Position numbers and translations under genes: made by a program. Positions 6,976 through 13,307 of a stretch of DNA of 22,624 bases are shown here, in pieces (the first letter of the stretch is position 1; every line of letters starts with the position of its first letter). The notes under the pieces are model-generated. The model worked only from the letters and a program-made list of their open reading frames with translations. It was not told where the DNA came from and did no database searches. Source of the stretch: Pusillimonas sp. UBA6240 (GTDB lineage Bacteria; Pseudomonadota; Gammaproteobacteria; Burkholderiales; Burkholderiaceae_B); assembly GCA_002441445.1 (NCBI GenBank), contig DJWC01000090.1, forward strand, positions 22,150 through 44,773, given 5' to 3'.

Positions 6976-7841
6976 TGCTTCACCTGTCCGGTTCCGAATA
7001 CTTTCGCGGCGGCCTCAAAGAGGAGCGCGTCCCGGGACTCCGGCTTCAAACCGAGCTCTTCCACCTGACGCAGGCTATCCTCATGTGTAAGGACGGGAAA
7101 AACGGTTCCCCATAGGACCTTGCCGCGGCCACGCCGAGTATTCATGAATTGGATCAACTTGGGATCCCAGTACTTTGGGGCGTGCGCCCCGCAGCCAATG
7201 TAGAGGTTGGGGTGTTTCCATGCCAGCGCAATCAGCTCTTCAACCCATGGCCAACCCATGTGCGATGCGACGATCTTGAGCTCGGGGAAATAGAGCGCCA
7301 CGTCGTCCAAGAGAATAGGTTGCCCCATTGCAGACGGCATTCTCTCTGCCGAATGTCCCGACTGAACGACGATTGGGATGCCGAGTTCGGCGCATTTCGC
7401 GTAATAGGGGTAGATGTCGCGATGGTTCAATGGAAGGCCATAGCCCAGGGAATGCAGATGCGCGCCTTCGAAGCCAAGTTCGCGAACGGCAAACTCCAGC
7501 TCTGCAACCCCCTTCATGCCCGCTGTAAGGTCTATGCCGAACAATCCGCCCACCCGTCCCGACGTACGGCGCATGATGTCGGCGATGGCATCGACCTCGA
7601 CGGATAGCAGCGGAGCGCGCTTGCGGTAGCTCCACATCTTGAAGGCCGGCACGTAGACCTTGGCGATGCCTCTGCTGTCCATCATCTCGACGAATTCTTC
7701 AGGGTGATATCCCGTGAGCCTTTCGTTCATGTTCCACCATTTCACGATGGAACCGAGCTCGTCGTTTTCGAGATACATCTTCCTGAGGCCGTCCGGCGTG
7801 AAAATATTCGACCAGTAGTCGATAATCTGTGGCGTTTCCAT
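6972..7841 (-). CDS. Amidohydrolase_2-fold protein lacking canonical metal ligands
   Basis: A 289-residue TIM-barrel protein of the Amidohydrolase_2 type (family includes ACMSD, LigI/LigJ and gamma-resorcylate decarboxylase). Conserved segments are GAHLHSLGYGLPL (127-139), IPIVVQSGHSAE (155-166, His163) and ELKIVASHMGWPWVEELI (187-204, His194). The N-terminal DxHxH metal motif is replaced by Asp8-Tyr-Trp-Ser-Asn12, and the late GSDFP-type segment is GTVFPV (245-250), Val in place of Asp. It may therefore be metal-free, catalyse something other than hydrolysis, or have lost activity. The ATG at 7841 is preferred to an upstream in-frame start at 7949 because it has a GAGGAAAG ribosome-binding site and does not overlap the previous gene. 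The stop overlaps the CoA-transferase start. Confidence 0.82.
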   Translation of the reverse strand: METPQIIDYWSNIFTPDGLRKMYLENDELGSIVKWWNMNERLTGYHPEEFVEMMDSRGIAKVYVPAFKMWSYRKRAPLLSVEVDAIADIMRRTSGRVGGLFGIDLTAGMKGVAELEFAVRELGFEGAHLHSLGYGLPLNHRDIYPYYAKCAELGIPIVVQSGHSAERMPSAMGQPILLDDVALYFPELKIVASHMGWPWVEELIALAWKHPNLYIGCGAHAPKYWDPKLIQFMNTRRGRGKVLWGTVFPVLTHEDSLRQVEELGLKPESRDALLFEAAAKVFGTGQVKQ

Positions 7842-7872
7842 GCTTTCCTCGTTGTTTGGCCGCGCCCGACAA

Positions 7873-8226
7873 TTAATTGCTCGGCGGCTTTGCATCGGTT
7901 TCGGTGGCAGCGATGAGTTCGTCGCCCAAGGCCTCGACCGCGTCGACAAATGCGGTAAAACCCGCCTGTATGGAGACGATGCTCAGCACTTCAAGCACCT
8001 CGGCGCGTGTCGCGCCATGTTTCATGGCCTGGAGCCCGTGCACGCGCGTGCTGACCCCGTAGCGCATGGCCGCCGAACTGGCCATGAGAATCAACTCCTT
8101 CAACTTTCGCGGCGTGCTGGTCTCGCGGGCGATCGTATAGTTGATGAAGTCCGAGATCCTACTTTCCGCCCCCGGGTCTATGCCACGGATCACTGCGCGC
8201 CAATCGTGTTTCCTTTGATAGTCCAT
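7873..8226 (-). CDS. Carboxymuconolactone decarboxylase (CMD) family protein without CxxC
   Basis: A 117-residue single-domain CMD/AhpD-fold protein. KLKELILMASSAAMRYG (41-57), followed by a conserved His63 and by HGATRAEVLEVLSIVSIQAG (70-89), matches the family helix pattern. The CxxCxxxH redox motif of AhpD-like members is replaced by Tyr56 and Ser59 before His63, so it cannot be a thiol peroxidase-type protein; it resembles the decarboxylase-type branch or a small accessory protein. The ATG at 8226 shares one base with the TGA of the acyl-CoA synthetase gene (TGATG), which fixes the start; a longer in-frame version to 8424 would lie inside that gene. It probably acts on an intermediate of the block A pathway. 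Confidence 0.82.
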   Translation of the reverse strand: MDYQRKHDWRAVIRGIDPGAESRISDFINYTIARETSTPRKLKELILMASSAAMRYGVSTRVHGLQAMKHGATRAEVLEVLSIVSIQAGFTAFVDAVEALGDELIAATETDAKPPSN

Positions 8227-9902
8227 CAGCCGCCTCCGTTCTCGGATATCAGTTCCGCCGTCTTCGCCGTCAGCTCTTTCTTCCTGACCTTGCCTGAAGG
8301 AGTCATGGGCAGCTCGCCCGGCGTGTAGAAGAAAACCTTGCGAGGCGTCTTCTGCGGAGTCATTCTGCCTTTGCATACATCGATGACTTGCTGTTCGGTG
8401 ATTCCGGAGTCCCCCGCGATCCACGCGACCGGCACGCTGCCGAGGCGGCGATCGTCCATGGGCACAACGAATGCTTCCTTGACGCCGGGTATCGCCATGA
8501 GATCGTTCTCGATTTCAGCCGGATAGACGTTGAAGCCGCCGACCGTGAACATATCATCAACCCGCCCGACGAGATGAAGGTAGCCGTCTTCGTCGAAGAA
8601 GCCCATATCGCCCGTACGGAACCAGCCATCGGCGGTGATGGTGGCGGCGGTTTTCTGAGCGTCGCGGAAGTAGCCCTTGCCGACGCATGATCCGGGATGG
8701 ACGTCCCCGAGCCATATTTCACCGGGAGTAGCGGGCGGGAGTTCTTCCAGGCTCTCTGTATCAACTATTTTCACGAGCGCGCTGCGTAGCGGCCGGCCGA
8801 CTGTGTTCAGGCGCTTATTCATAGGGTCCAGAGCCGTAGTCACCGTGGACAGTCCGCCACACTCGCTTAATCCCCACGCCTGCATAATCTCGCGCGCTCC
8901 GAACACTTCGATGATTTCCCGCATCAGGCTTCCGCTCAAAGGCGCTCCAGCGACGTGGCCGCCGCGCACCGAGCTCAGATCCGCAGAAGCGAAGGAGTCG
9001 TCGTCGAGCATGATACGAAACATTGAAGGCGTGCCCGGCACATAGGTGACGCGATTGGAGCCAATCAAGCGCAATGACTCCGCCGCGGCAAACTGGCGGG
9101 TGATGACAACCTTGCAGGCATTCCATATTCCGAGGCAAGCGCCATACAGGCCGCCGAAATTCGTGAAGAGCGGAACATGGCAAAGAATCACGTCGTCTGG
9201 TGTCAGGCCCGCATGCTTCGACCAAAGATTGATCGTCGTCAAGTTTGTGATATGCATGGACATTCCGGCCTTTGGAAAGCCGGTGGTTCCCGATGTGTAC
9301 ATGATGTTCATCACATCGAAGGGGCTGGCTGCCGCTTGTCTTTCCCACAGCTCCGCATCGAAGCTTGACTGCTTTCCTCGCTCCAGCAACTCGCCATAGG
9401 TAAGGCGACCCGGCAATTGCACCCTCGGTTCCAGCACGATGACGGAGCGAAGATCGGGGAAGCCGGCGCACTTCAGCGCATCCGCTTCATGCACGGCAAG
9501 TTCCGGCAACAATCCGGAGAGAATGGACAGTGCGTCGATTTTTCCCAAGAAGGTATCCGTCGTGATCAGGACATTGACACCGGACTGCTTCAGCGCATAC
9601 TCCATCTCCGAGCGCCGGTAGTAGCTGTACAGCGAGAGGAGGAGGGCGCCTGCGCGGTAGGCGGCAAATTGGCACACGATCCATTCCAGGCAATTCGGCA
9701 TCCAGATGCCGACTACATCGCCCTTCTTCACTCCTATGCTCACCAGCCCTTTTGCGAAGTCGTTGACCAAGTCCCGGAATTCGCGGAAGGTAATGGATTT
9801 GTCTTCGCAGACGAACAGCACCTTGTCCGGGTATCGCTCAGCATGCTCTTCGACGACGGAACTCCAGGTCCTGCAGGCGTCGACGTACCAACTATCCTTC
9901 AT
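8226..9902 (-). CDS. Acyl-CoA synthetase (AMP-forming ligase)
   Basis: A 558-residue ANL-superfamily ligase that activates a carboxylic acid with ATP to the acyl-AMP and then the CoA thioester. All core motifs are present: the P-loop YTSGTTGFPKA (202-212), WGLSECGG (343-350), GWFRTGDMG (426-434), the hinge and A8 region GRVDDMFTVGGFNVYP (446-461), and the catalytic lysine Lys538 in PSGKVRK. Length fits medium- or long-chain and aryl/dicarboxyl-CoA ligases. The ATG at 9902 is chosen because an AAGGG element lies seven bases upstream; a GTG two codons earlier (9908) would sit on top of that element. It is 36 bp downstream of the duplicated unknown gene and overlaps the CMD gene by one base. Substrate is unknown. 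Confidence 0.93.
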   Translation of the reverse strand: MKDSWYVDACRTWSSVVEEHAERYPDKVLFVCEDKSITFREFRDLVNDFAKGLVSIGVKKGDVVGIWMPNCLEWIVCQFAAYRAGALLLSLYSYYRRSEMEYALKQSGVNVLITTDTFLGKIDALSILSGLLPELAVHEADALKCAGFPDLRSVIVLEPRVQLPGRLTYGELLERGKQSSFDAELWERQAAASPFDVMNIMYTSGTTGFPKAGMSMHITNLTTINLWSKHAGLTPDDVILCHVPLFTNFGGLYGACLGIWNACKVVITRQFAAAESLRLIGSNRVTYVPGTPSMFRIMLDDDSFASADLSSVRGGHVAGAPLSGSLMREIIEVFGAREIMQAWGLSECGGLSTVTTALDPMNKRLNTVGRPLRSALVKIVDTESLEELPPATPGEIWLGDVHPGSCVGKGYFRDAQKTAATITADGWFRTGDMGFFDEDGYLHLVGRVDDMFTVGGFNVYPAEIENDLMAIPGVKEAFVVPMDDRRLGSVPVAWIAGDSGITEQQVIDVCKGRMTPQKTPRKVFFYTPGELPMTPSGKVRKKELTAKTAELISENGGG

Positions 9903-9938
9903 ATACACACCCTTTTATGGTGAGAGATCGAAGCGGGC

Positions 9939-10814
9939 TCAATGTGATTCGCGCCACGTCTTTTCGAGAATCAGCCGTCCGGCATCTTTCGCGCTCATGC
10001 CGACTTTCACGCCCAGGGCCTGTGCCGGCTTGTTGACGATACTGACAATGCCGGAGTCCCACACGTCGCGCGCATCGCCGATCCTGCAGGTGCTGGGAGG
10101 GCAGGCGGCCACCGGTACGCCGTTCTTCTCGAATGCGGGCATGCCTGAAACGCCTGAACCGTCCGCGGAATCGCCGCCGTCGATGTTCACAATCCCGCGC
10201 AGTTTGAACGGCAGGTGCTCGATATACTTGGCAAATGCGGCTCCGGTGTGCCCCGCCATGACCATCAATTGATCGGCCATCCGTTCGTCGCAGTAGATGA
10301 TGGTGTCGATGCCGATGGCCTTGCCTTTGCCATCTTCCTCGAGAACCCATTGCACCCGCTGCGTGGGAGGTTGCGGCTGCGGGGAGTCGAGCAGGATGCG
10401 AGCGGCTTTTTGTACCGGCATGCCTACACGCACACCCATTTCATAGGCTCTATCGTTCACGAACGACAGCACCCCACGATTCCAAATGTCCTCGCCGTCT
10501 CCAATCCGCGCGGACGCTGCACGTACGGCCGCGCCCGGAATCGCCAGATCCTGCCAATACTTCAGTCCGCTGACACCCGCGTTATCCTTGCCAAGACCGC
10601 CGTCGTGGCCGATGATGCCGCGCGGGCGGGCTCGGGCGGAGAGCGCTGCGGAGCAAGTAGCGGAGTGGGAGCCGCACACGAGCACATCCGACACATCGCA
10701 CTGCGAGTCCACATAGCCCATGGAATCCATCACCAGGATCCGGCCTCGGTCTGACTGAAACTTCACTTGGACGGGCCAGCCTGCATCCTGTAAAAGGGCT
10801 TTTGATTGATTCAT
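9939..10814 (-). CDS. Unrecognised protein made of two tandem homologous domains
   Basis: I cannot name this 291-residue protein. It has no signal peptide or membrane segment and is probably cytoplasmic. It consists of two copies of one domain, about 24-143 and 164-286. Matching landmarks are GRILVMDSMGYVD with GKAIGIDTIIYCD; RGIIGHDGG...GVSG (65-83) with RGIVNIDGG...GVSG (206-224); ARIGDGEDIWNRGVLSFVN (102-120) with CRIGDARDVWDSGIVSIVN (243-261); and GVRVGMPVQKAARILL (127-142) with GVKVGMSAKDAGRLIL (268-283). The repeated His/Asp/Gly-rich and RIGD..DxW motifs suggest a conserved ligand or active site in each half. The ATG at 10814 follows AAGGAA at good spacing. It is the first gene of block A, 36 bp before the acyl-CoA synthetase, so a role in that pathway (enzyme or binding protein) is inferred. 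Confidence 0.85.
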   Translation of the reverse strand: MNQSKALLQDAGWPVQVKFQSDRGRILVMDSMGYVDSQCDVSDVLVCGSHSATCSAALSARARPRGIIGHDGGLGKDNAGVSGLKYWQDLAIPGAAVRAASARIGDGEDIWNRGVLSFVNDRAYEMGVRVGMPVQKAARILLDSPQPQPPTQRVQWVLEEDGKGKAIGIDTIIYCDERMADQLMVMAGHTGAAFAKYIEHLPFKLRGIVNIDGGDSADGSGVSGMPAFEKNGVPVAACPPSTCRIGDARDVWDSGIVSIVNKPAQALGVKVGMSAKDAGRLILEKTWRESH

Positions 10815-10891
10815 GGATATTCCTTTCATCTGGTTGTGACGATGGTTTGTGTCGCACCGCGCATTTCGCAGGACGACTGTTGCTGAAAGGA

Positions 10892-10935
10892 ATTCTAGGA
10901 ATTGAAGCTCCCCTTGACTATTCATATATGTTGAA
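10892..10935 (-). promoter_or_regulatory. Predicted block A promoter with an adjoining LysR-type box
   Basis: On the - strand, TAGTCA (plus coordinates 10915-10920) and TAGAAT (10892-10897) are 17 bp apart, about 78 bp before the first start codon. Directly upstream, plus-strand 10921-10935 is the dyad TTCA-N7-TGAA, which contains the T-N11-A spacing of LysR-type sites and abuts the -35, where activated LysR proteins contact polymerase. A direct repeat GGAATT-CTA-GGAATT overlaps the -10. The poor -35 fits an activator-dependent promoter. Not proven. Confidence 0.4.
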
Positions 10936-10972
10936 CAGACTCTTTAGCTCGGCTGAGCACGCCACGGCGAAC

Positions 10973-11004
10973 CGTCCGTTTTATTGATCGTCTGTTTTAC
11001 TTAT
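10973..11004. repeat. Imperfect 16-bp tandem repeat in the intergenic region
   Basis: CGTCCGTTTTATTGAT (10973-10988) is followed immediately by CGTCTGTTTTACTTAT (10989-11004); 13 of 16 positions agree. It lies upstream of the predicted block A promoter and downstream of leuD. It could be a protein-binding array or a chance duplication. Confidence 0.45.
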
Positions 11005-11112
11005 CGCGAGGCGTGGTTTTTTATCCGGCCGCTGCGCGTTGGTTCTTCCATTTCATCCAACCCGCCGCCGGCTTGTTGCGGCGGAGGAGGGCATGGGCTC
11101 TTGCAACGGCTG
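11005..11112 (-). other. Non-coding spacer after leuD with a GC hairpin
   Basis: With the promoter and repeat just described, this completes the roughly 300-bp gene-free stretch between leuD and block A. CCGCCG (11062-11067) can pair with CGGCGG (11079-11084), 29 bp past the leuD stop in its direction of transcription. No T run follows, so it is only a possible 3'-end structure. I see no small gene here. Confidence 0.25.
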
Positions 11113-11721
11113 TCAGCGCAGCCAGGGTTTCGCTTGGTCGTGCCGCTTTTCGAATCCGTCGATCGCGTCGCGCCGGGCCAGGGTTGCTGCGATATCGTCT
11201 TCTCCTTTAAGAAGGGATTGCCGCCTTCCTTCGTCCATGGTGAAGCTGTACGTTGTGCCGTCAGGCCCTATCAATTGACTAGTTGCAAGATCGACGGTGA
11301 GTGTTCTTCTGTCCGCGGCAAGGGCGTGGTTCATGAGGTCGTTCACCTGGTCCTCCGGCAAGGTCACCGGCAATAATCCATTTTTCAGGCAATTCTCATA
11401 GAAGATCGAGCCATAGCTGATTGCCACGATGGCCCGGATGCCGTAATCCAGATGCGCCCATACTGCGTGCTCCCTGGATGAGCCGCAGCCGTAATTCGAG
11501 CGGGCGATGATCACAGAGGCGCCTGCGTATTCCGGGCGATTCAATATGAAGGTCGGATCGTCCCGGCCTTTGTCGTCGTAACGCCAACTGCCGAATAGCC
11601 CCTTTCCGAGGCCTTTGCGCTCCACCGTGATGAGCCAGCGCTGGGGTGCAATCGCGTCGGTGTCGACGTTGTCCTGGTTGATGGGAAGCATGATGCCTTG
11701 GTGCGTGCGAAATGGTTCCAT
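11113..11721 (-). CDS. leuD: LeuD-family hydro-lyase small subunit
   Basis: A 202-residue small subunit of the isopropylmalate dehydratase family (aconitase swivel domain). It starts MEPFRTHQGIMLPINQDNVDTDAI, the family N-terminus, and carries the signature YGCGSSREHAVWAH (77-90), followed by IVAISYGSIFYENCLKNGLLPV. It pairs with the LeuC-type large subunit encoded one base upstream. There is no leuB or leuA nearby, and the pair diverges from a transporter and catabolic operon. A paralog dehydrating or hydrating another 2- or 3-hydroxy diacid (maleate/citraconate/methylmalate type) is therefore more likely than leucine synthesis; sequence alone does not settle this. Confidence 0.9.
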   Translation of the reverse strand: MEPFRTHQGIMLPINQDNVDTDAIAPQRWLITVERKGLGKGLFGSWRYDDKGRDDPTFILNRPEYAGASVIIARSNYGCGSSREHAVWAHLDYGIRAIVAISYGSIFYENCLKNGLLPVTLPEDQVNDLMNHALAADRRTLTVDLATSQLIGPDGTTYSFTMDEGRRQSLLKGEDDIAATLARRDAIDGFEKRHDQAKPWLR

Positions 11722-11722
11722 G

Positions 11723-13171
11723 TCAGCTTAGCTCCCGATAGTCGATGATGGCGCCCGCAATGGCGGCGGCAGCGGCGCTTTCCGGGCTCGCCAGGTGGGT
11801 GCGGGCTCCCGGGCCCTGCCTTCCTTCGAAGTTCCGGTTGGACGTGGATACGCATCTTTCCTTGGCGGCCACACGATCTTCGTTCATGCCGACGCACATC
11901 GAGCATCCCGATTCCCGCCATTCGAATCCGGCTTCGATGAATATCCGGTGCAGGCCTTTCTTCTCTGCTTCGTGCTTGACATGCTGGGATCCCGGCACAA
12001 CCAGCGCTCGAACGCCGCCGTGCACCTTGCGGCCCGAGATCACGGCTGCGGCCCGCTCCAGGTCGGACAAACGGCCGTTCGTGCAAGAGCCGATGAAAAC
12101 GCGCTGCACTGACGTGCCATGCAGCGATTCCCCCGGAACAAGCCCCATGTATTCGTATGAGCGGCGCATGATTTGCTGTTCCTTGTCGTTATTTGCCTCG
12201 GAAATCAGAGGCAGTTTTTCGTGGACGCCGATGACTTGCGAGGGATTGGTTCCCCATGTGAATTGCGGCGCGTCCAGATCGATATCCAGGCTCTGTTCAA
12301 TTTCATAGCGGGCCCCGGCATCGGATCCCATGCGGCGGAATTCTTCCAGCGCCGCCGCATTGCGAGCGATATCCGGCACGCGGGCGGCCAGGTAGGCCAG
12401 GGTCGTGTCATCGGGCGCCGCGAAGGCGGTCCGAGCTCCGCATTCGATGCCGAGATTGCACAGCGTCATGCGCTGCTCCATGTCCAGATCCGCGACGATG
12501 CGGCCTGCCAATTCAAGGAATCCGACTTGGGCTCCCTGGACGCCGATACGGCGCAGGATGTGAAGCGCCAGATCCTTCGCGCCGATGCCCGCGTGCAGCC
12601 GTCCCCGCAGTGTGAGCCTCATGGATCGCGGACGGTGCATGACGAGCGTCTGGGTGGCCAAGACATGTTCGACTTCTGACGTGCCTATGCCCCATGCCCA
12701 AGCGCCCAAGGCTCCCAGTGTACACGTGTGACTATCACCGCACACCACCGTCATCCCCGGCGCGATCAAGCCGAGGTCGGGCGCTGTCACATGCACGATT
12801 CCCTGGCCCGCGTCGCCGATTCCATAGTGGCGGATGCCGTAGCGCGCGGCATTGCGCCGCAGGGCCATGATCATTTCCCGGCCTCCCGGCACGGTTTCTT
12901 CGCTGCGGCCGGGGGCAGTGGAGACGATGTGATCCGCCACGGCGTATGTCCGTTCCGGACTCCTGACGACGCGCTGATTCGCCAATAGGCCGGAAAACGC
13001 CTGCGGGCTGGACAGGTCGTGCACCAGGTGCCGGTCGATGAAGACGATCGTGCGCCCGTCGGGCAGGTCGTCCACGCGATGTGCGTCCCATAGCTTGTCG
13101 AATGCTGTTCGCGCGCCGGGTACGTACGCATCCGAAGGCTGGGATGTGGCTAGGTATTCTTTCGAATGCAT
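11723..13171 (-). CDS. leuC: LeuC-family hydro-lyase large subunit (4Fe-4S)
   Basis: A 482-residue protein with the complete bacterial LeuC architecture: FIDRHLVHDLSSPQAF (44-59), VVCGDSHTCTLGALGAWAWG (142-161), GTSEVEHVLATQTL (163-176) and TWGTNPSQVIGV (305-316). The three iron-sulfur cluster cysteines are Cys363 (GSCTNGR), Cys423 and Cys426 (GCSMCVGMN). The usual GSCTNSR is GSCTNGR here, a substitution in the substrate/cluster loop. With LeuD it would form an aconitase-superfamily dehydratase. The ATG at 13171 follows GGGAG with a nine-base gap. The start codon lies inside an operator-like sequence (13167-13180). It diverges from the Bug/TctC operon, which suggests co-regulation with block B and a catabolic function. 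Confidence 0.92.
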   Translation of the reverse strand: MHSKEYLATSQPSDAYVPGARTAFDKLWDAHRVDDLPDGRTIVFIDRHLVHDLSSPQAFSGLLANQRVVRSPERTYAVADHIVSTAPGRSEETVPGGREMIMALRRNAARYGIRHYGIGDAGQGIVHVTAPDLGLIAPGMTVVCGDSHTCTLGALGAWAWGIGTSEVEHVLATQTLVMHRPRSMRLTLRGRLHAGIGAKDLALHILRRIGVQGAQVGFLELAGRIVADLDMEQRMTLCNLGIECGARTAFAAPDDTTLAYLAARVPDIARNAAALEEFRRMGSDAGARYEIEQSLDIDLDAPQFTWGTNPSQVIGVHEKLPLISEANNDKEQQIMRRSYEYMGLVPGESLHGTSVQRVFIGSCTNGRLSDLERAAAVISGRKVHGGVRALVVPGSQHVKHEAEKKGLHRIFIEAGFEWRESGCSMCVGMNEDRVAAKERCVSTSNRNFEGRQGPGARTHLASPESAAAAAIAGAIIDYRELS

Positions 13172-13180
13172 ACGTTTGTA
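13167..13180 (-). promoter_or_regulatory. LacI/GalR-type operator-like site overlapping the leuC start
   Basis: Read on the - strand this is TACAAACGTATGCA. It matches the site at 13264-13277 at 11 of 14 positions and has the central ACGT-flanking pattern of LacI/GalR operators. It spans the leuC start codon, downstream of the predicted leuC promoter, so it could act as an auxiliary operator or roadblock. Confidence 0.4.
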
Positions 13181-13232
13181 CTCCCATTATTTTTGAAATA
13201 CCGCATGATCACTGGGCTTCTACAAAAAAATA

Positions 13233-13261
13233 TTGTCCGTCAGCCGAATTCATTGTACATT
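13233..13261 (+). promoter_or_regulatory. Predicted promoter of the block B transport/catabolism operon
   Basis: TTGTCC (13233-13238) and TACATT (13256-13261) are 17 bp apart, 46 bp before the receptor start codon. Transcription would start at about 13268, inside the operator-like sequence 13264-13277. That is the arrangement expected for repression. Confidence 0.4.
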
Positions 13262-13281
13262 AATGCAAACGTGTACATCAA
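13252..13281 (-). promoter_or_regulatory. Predicted leuCD promoter
   Basis: On the - strand TTGATG (plus coordinates 13276-13281) and TACAAT (13252-13257) are 18 bp apart. The operator-like sequence 13264-13277 fills the spacer, so one bound repressor could close both divergent promoters. Confidence 0.4.
13264..13277 (+). promoter_or_regulatory. LacI/GalR-type operator-like site between divergent promoters
   Basis: TGCAAACGTGTACA differs at only two positions from the idealised LacI/GalR palindrome TGTAAACGTTTACA. It is flanked by two TGTACAT copies (13254-13260 and 13272-13278, the second overlapping it). The likely ligand protein is the LacI-family regulator encoded at 20134-21171. Confidence 0.55.
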
Positions 13282-13307
13282 TAAGCAAATTTCTAAAGGA
13301 GACGTTG

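Noticed and set aside
7842..7949. 36-residue N-terminal extension of the amidohydrolase-like protein
   Set aside because: It overlaps the CMD gene in another frame, is low-complexity, and the ATG at 7841 has a strong ribosome-binding site. It also does not supply the missing HxH motif.
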